A model generated the notes under the pieces. The model made no database searches and was not told the DNA's origin. It saw nothing but the letters and a program-made list of their open reading frames with translations. A DNA stretch of 64,000 nucleotides from Akkermansiaceae bacterium (GTDB lineage: Bacteria > Verrucomicrobiota > Verrucomicrobiia > Verrucomicrobiales > Akkermansiaceae), in contig CANHPN010000003.1 in NCBI GenBank assembly GCA_947462535.1, positions 59,875 through 123,874 of the forward strand. Reading direction: 5' to 3'. The position numbers and the translations under genes are program-made. Shown here piece by piece: positions 63,918 through 64,000 of this stretch. Each line of letters begins with the position of its first letter. Within the stretch, counting starts at the first letter, position 1.

Positions 63918-64000
63918 ATGGCTTGCAAGAAGACCCGTAATGAAGAGTATGCCGGAGGGTTTCCTCCCGGCATGGAAGCATTTGAAAAGCTCACCGATCC
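63918..64000 (+). CDS. Possible 5' end of a gene running off the window
   Basis: Open frame from ATG 63918, MACKKTRNEEYAGGFPPGME and on to the window edge (27 codons). No clear ribosome binding site. A hairpin-like GCCGGAGGG/TCCTCCCGGC lies inside it, which might instead be a regulatory structure. Too short to identify. Confidence 0.25.
   Translation, partial: MACKKTRNEEYAGGFPPGMEAFEKLTD

Overview
The window is GC-rich chromosomal DNA from a bacterium of the Verrucomicrobiota, probably close to Luteolibacter/Verrucomicrobiaceae. The strongest pointer is a five-gene block (2926-10226) matching the Akkermansia muciniphila Amuc_1102-1101-1100-1099-1098 locus in order and content. EF-Tu, RNA polymerase and ribosomal proteins are of ordinary bacterial type. 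The taxonomic placement is inference from gene content, not from an rRNA gene; there is none here.

Layout. 1-2.8 kb: DinG-type helicase and AroD. 2.9-17 kb: an envelope-spanning secretion/pilus-like operon (PilM-PilN fusion, PilO-like Amuc_1100 homologue, Amuc_1099-like protein, secretin). It is followed by a 1922-residue secreted, internally duplicated protein with thrombospondin-type-3 calcium repeats, a C-type-lectin-like domain and a BACON-like end, then a small membrane-anchored protein. 17-32.9 kb: housekeeping and transport genes: U32 peptidase, half-size TauE, YhaM-like nuclease, oligopeptidase A, Gfo/Idh oxidoreductase, a tightly packed permease/TIGR03943/membrane protein/RecR operon, an acetate-type symporter pair, and a YgiB/YgiC-like pair. 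32.9-37.6 kb: an accessory patch with an orphan HlyD-type adaptor, a YafQ/DinJ toxin-antitoxin pair, rhamnulokinase, and debris of a REP-associated (Y1) transposase, an IS256-type transposase and a PIN toxin. 37.6-47.7 kb: heme O synthase, a SMUG1-type uracil glycosylase, SirB1-like protein, tRNA-Val, a BlaI-type repressor fused to a histone-H1-like tail, a thioredoxin-fold protein, LysM lipoprotein, TatD, TrpF, an SGNH hydrolase, a murein amidase and YmdB. 47.8-61.2 kb: the classic tRNA-Thr-tuf-tRNA-Trp-secE-nusG-rplKAJL-rpoBC block with a recognisable promoter, an internal attenuator-like hairpin before rpoB and a strong final terminator. 61.2-64 kb: a MITE-like inverted repeat, a broken DUF1080 gene, a YhiN-type flavoprotein and a glycine-rich RRM protein.

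How genes fit together. The 2.9-10.2 kb genes look like the inner-membrane-to-outer-membrane core of a type IV pilus or type II secretion machine in pilM-N-O-P-Q order. Its ATPase, platform protein and pilins are not in the window. The large adhesin-like protein directly downstream is a reasonable candidate client.

The most interesting items are that locus and its giant neighbour, the repressor-H1 fusion, a decayed REP/RAYT system with two copies of a 63-bp repeat, a YafQ toxin lacking its catalytic Asp, and in-frame simple repeats inside the U32 peptidase gene. Most starts here lack a clear Shine-Dalgarno sequence, so start choices rest mainly on protein features. All family assignments are from reading the translations; no database search was run.
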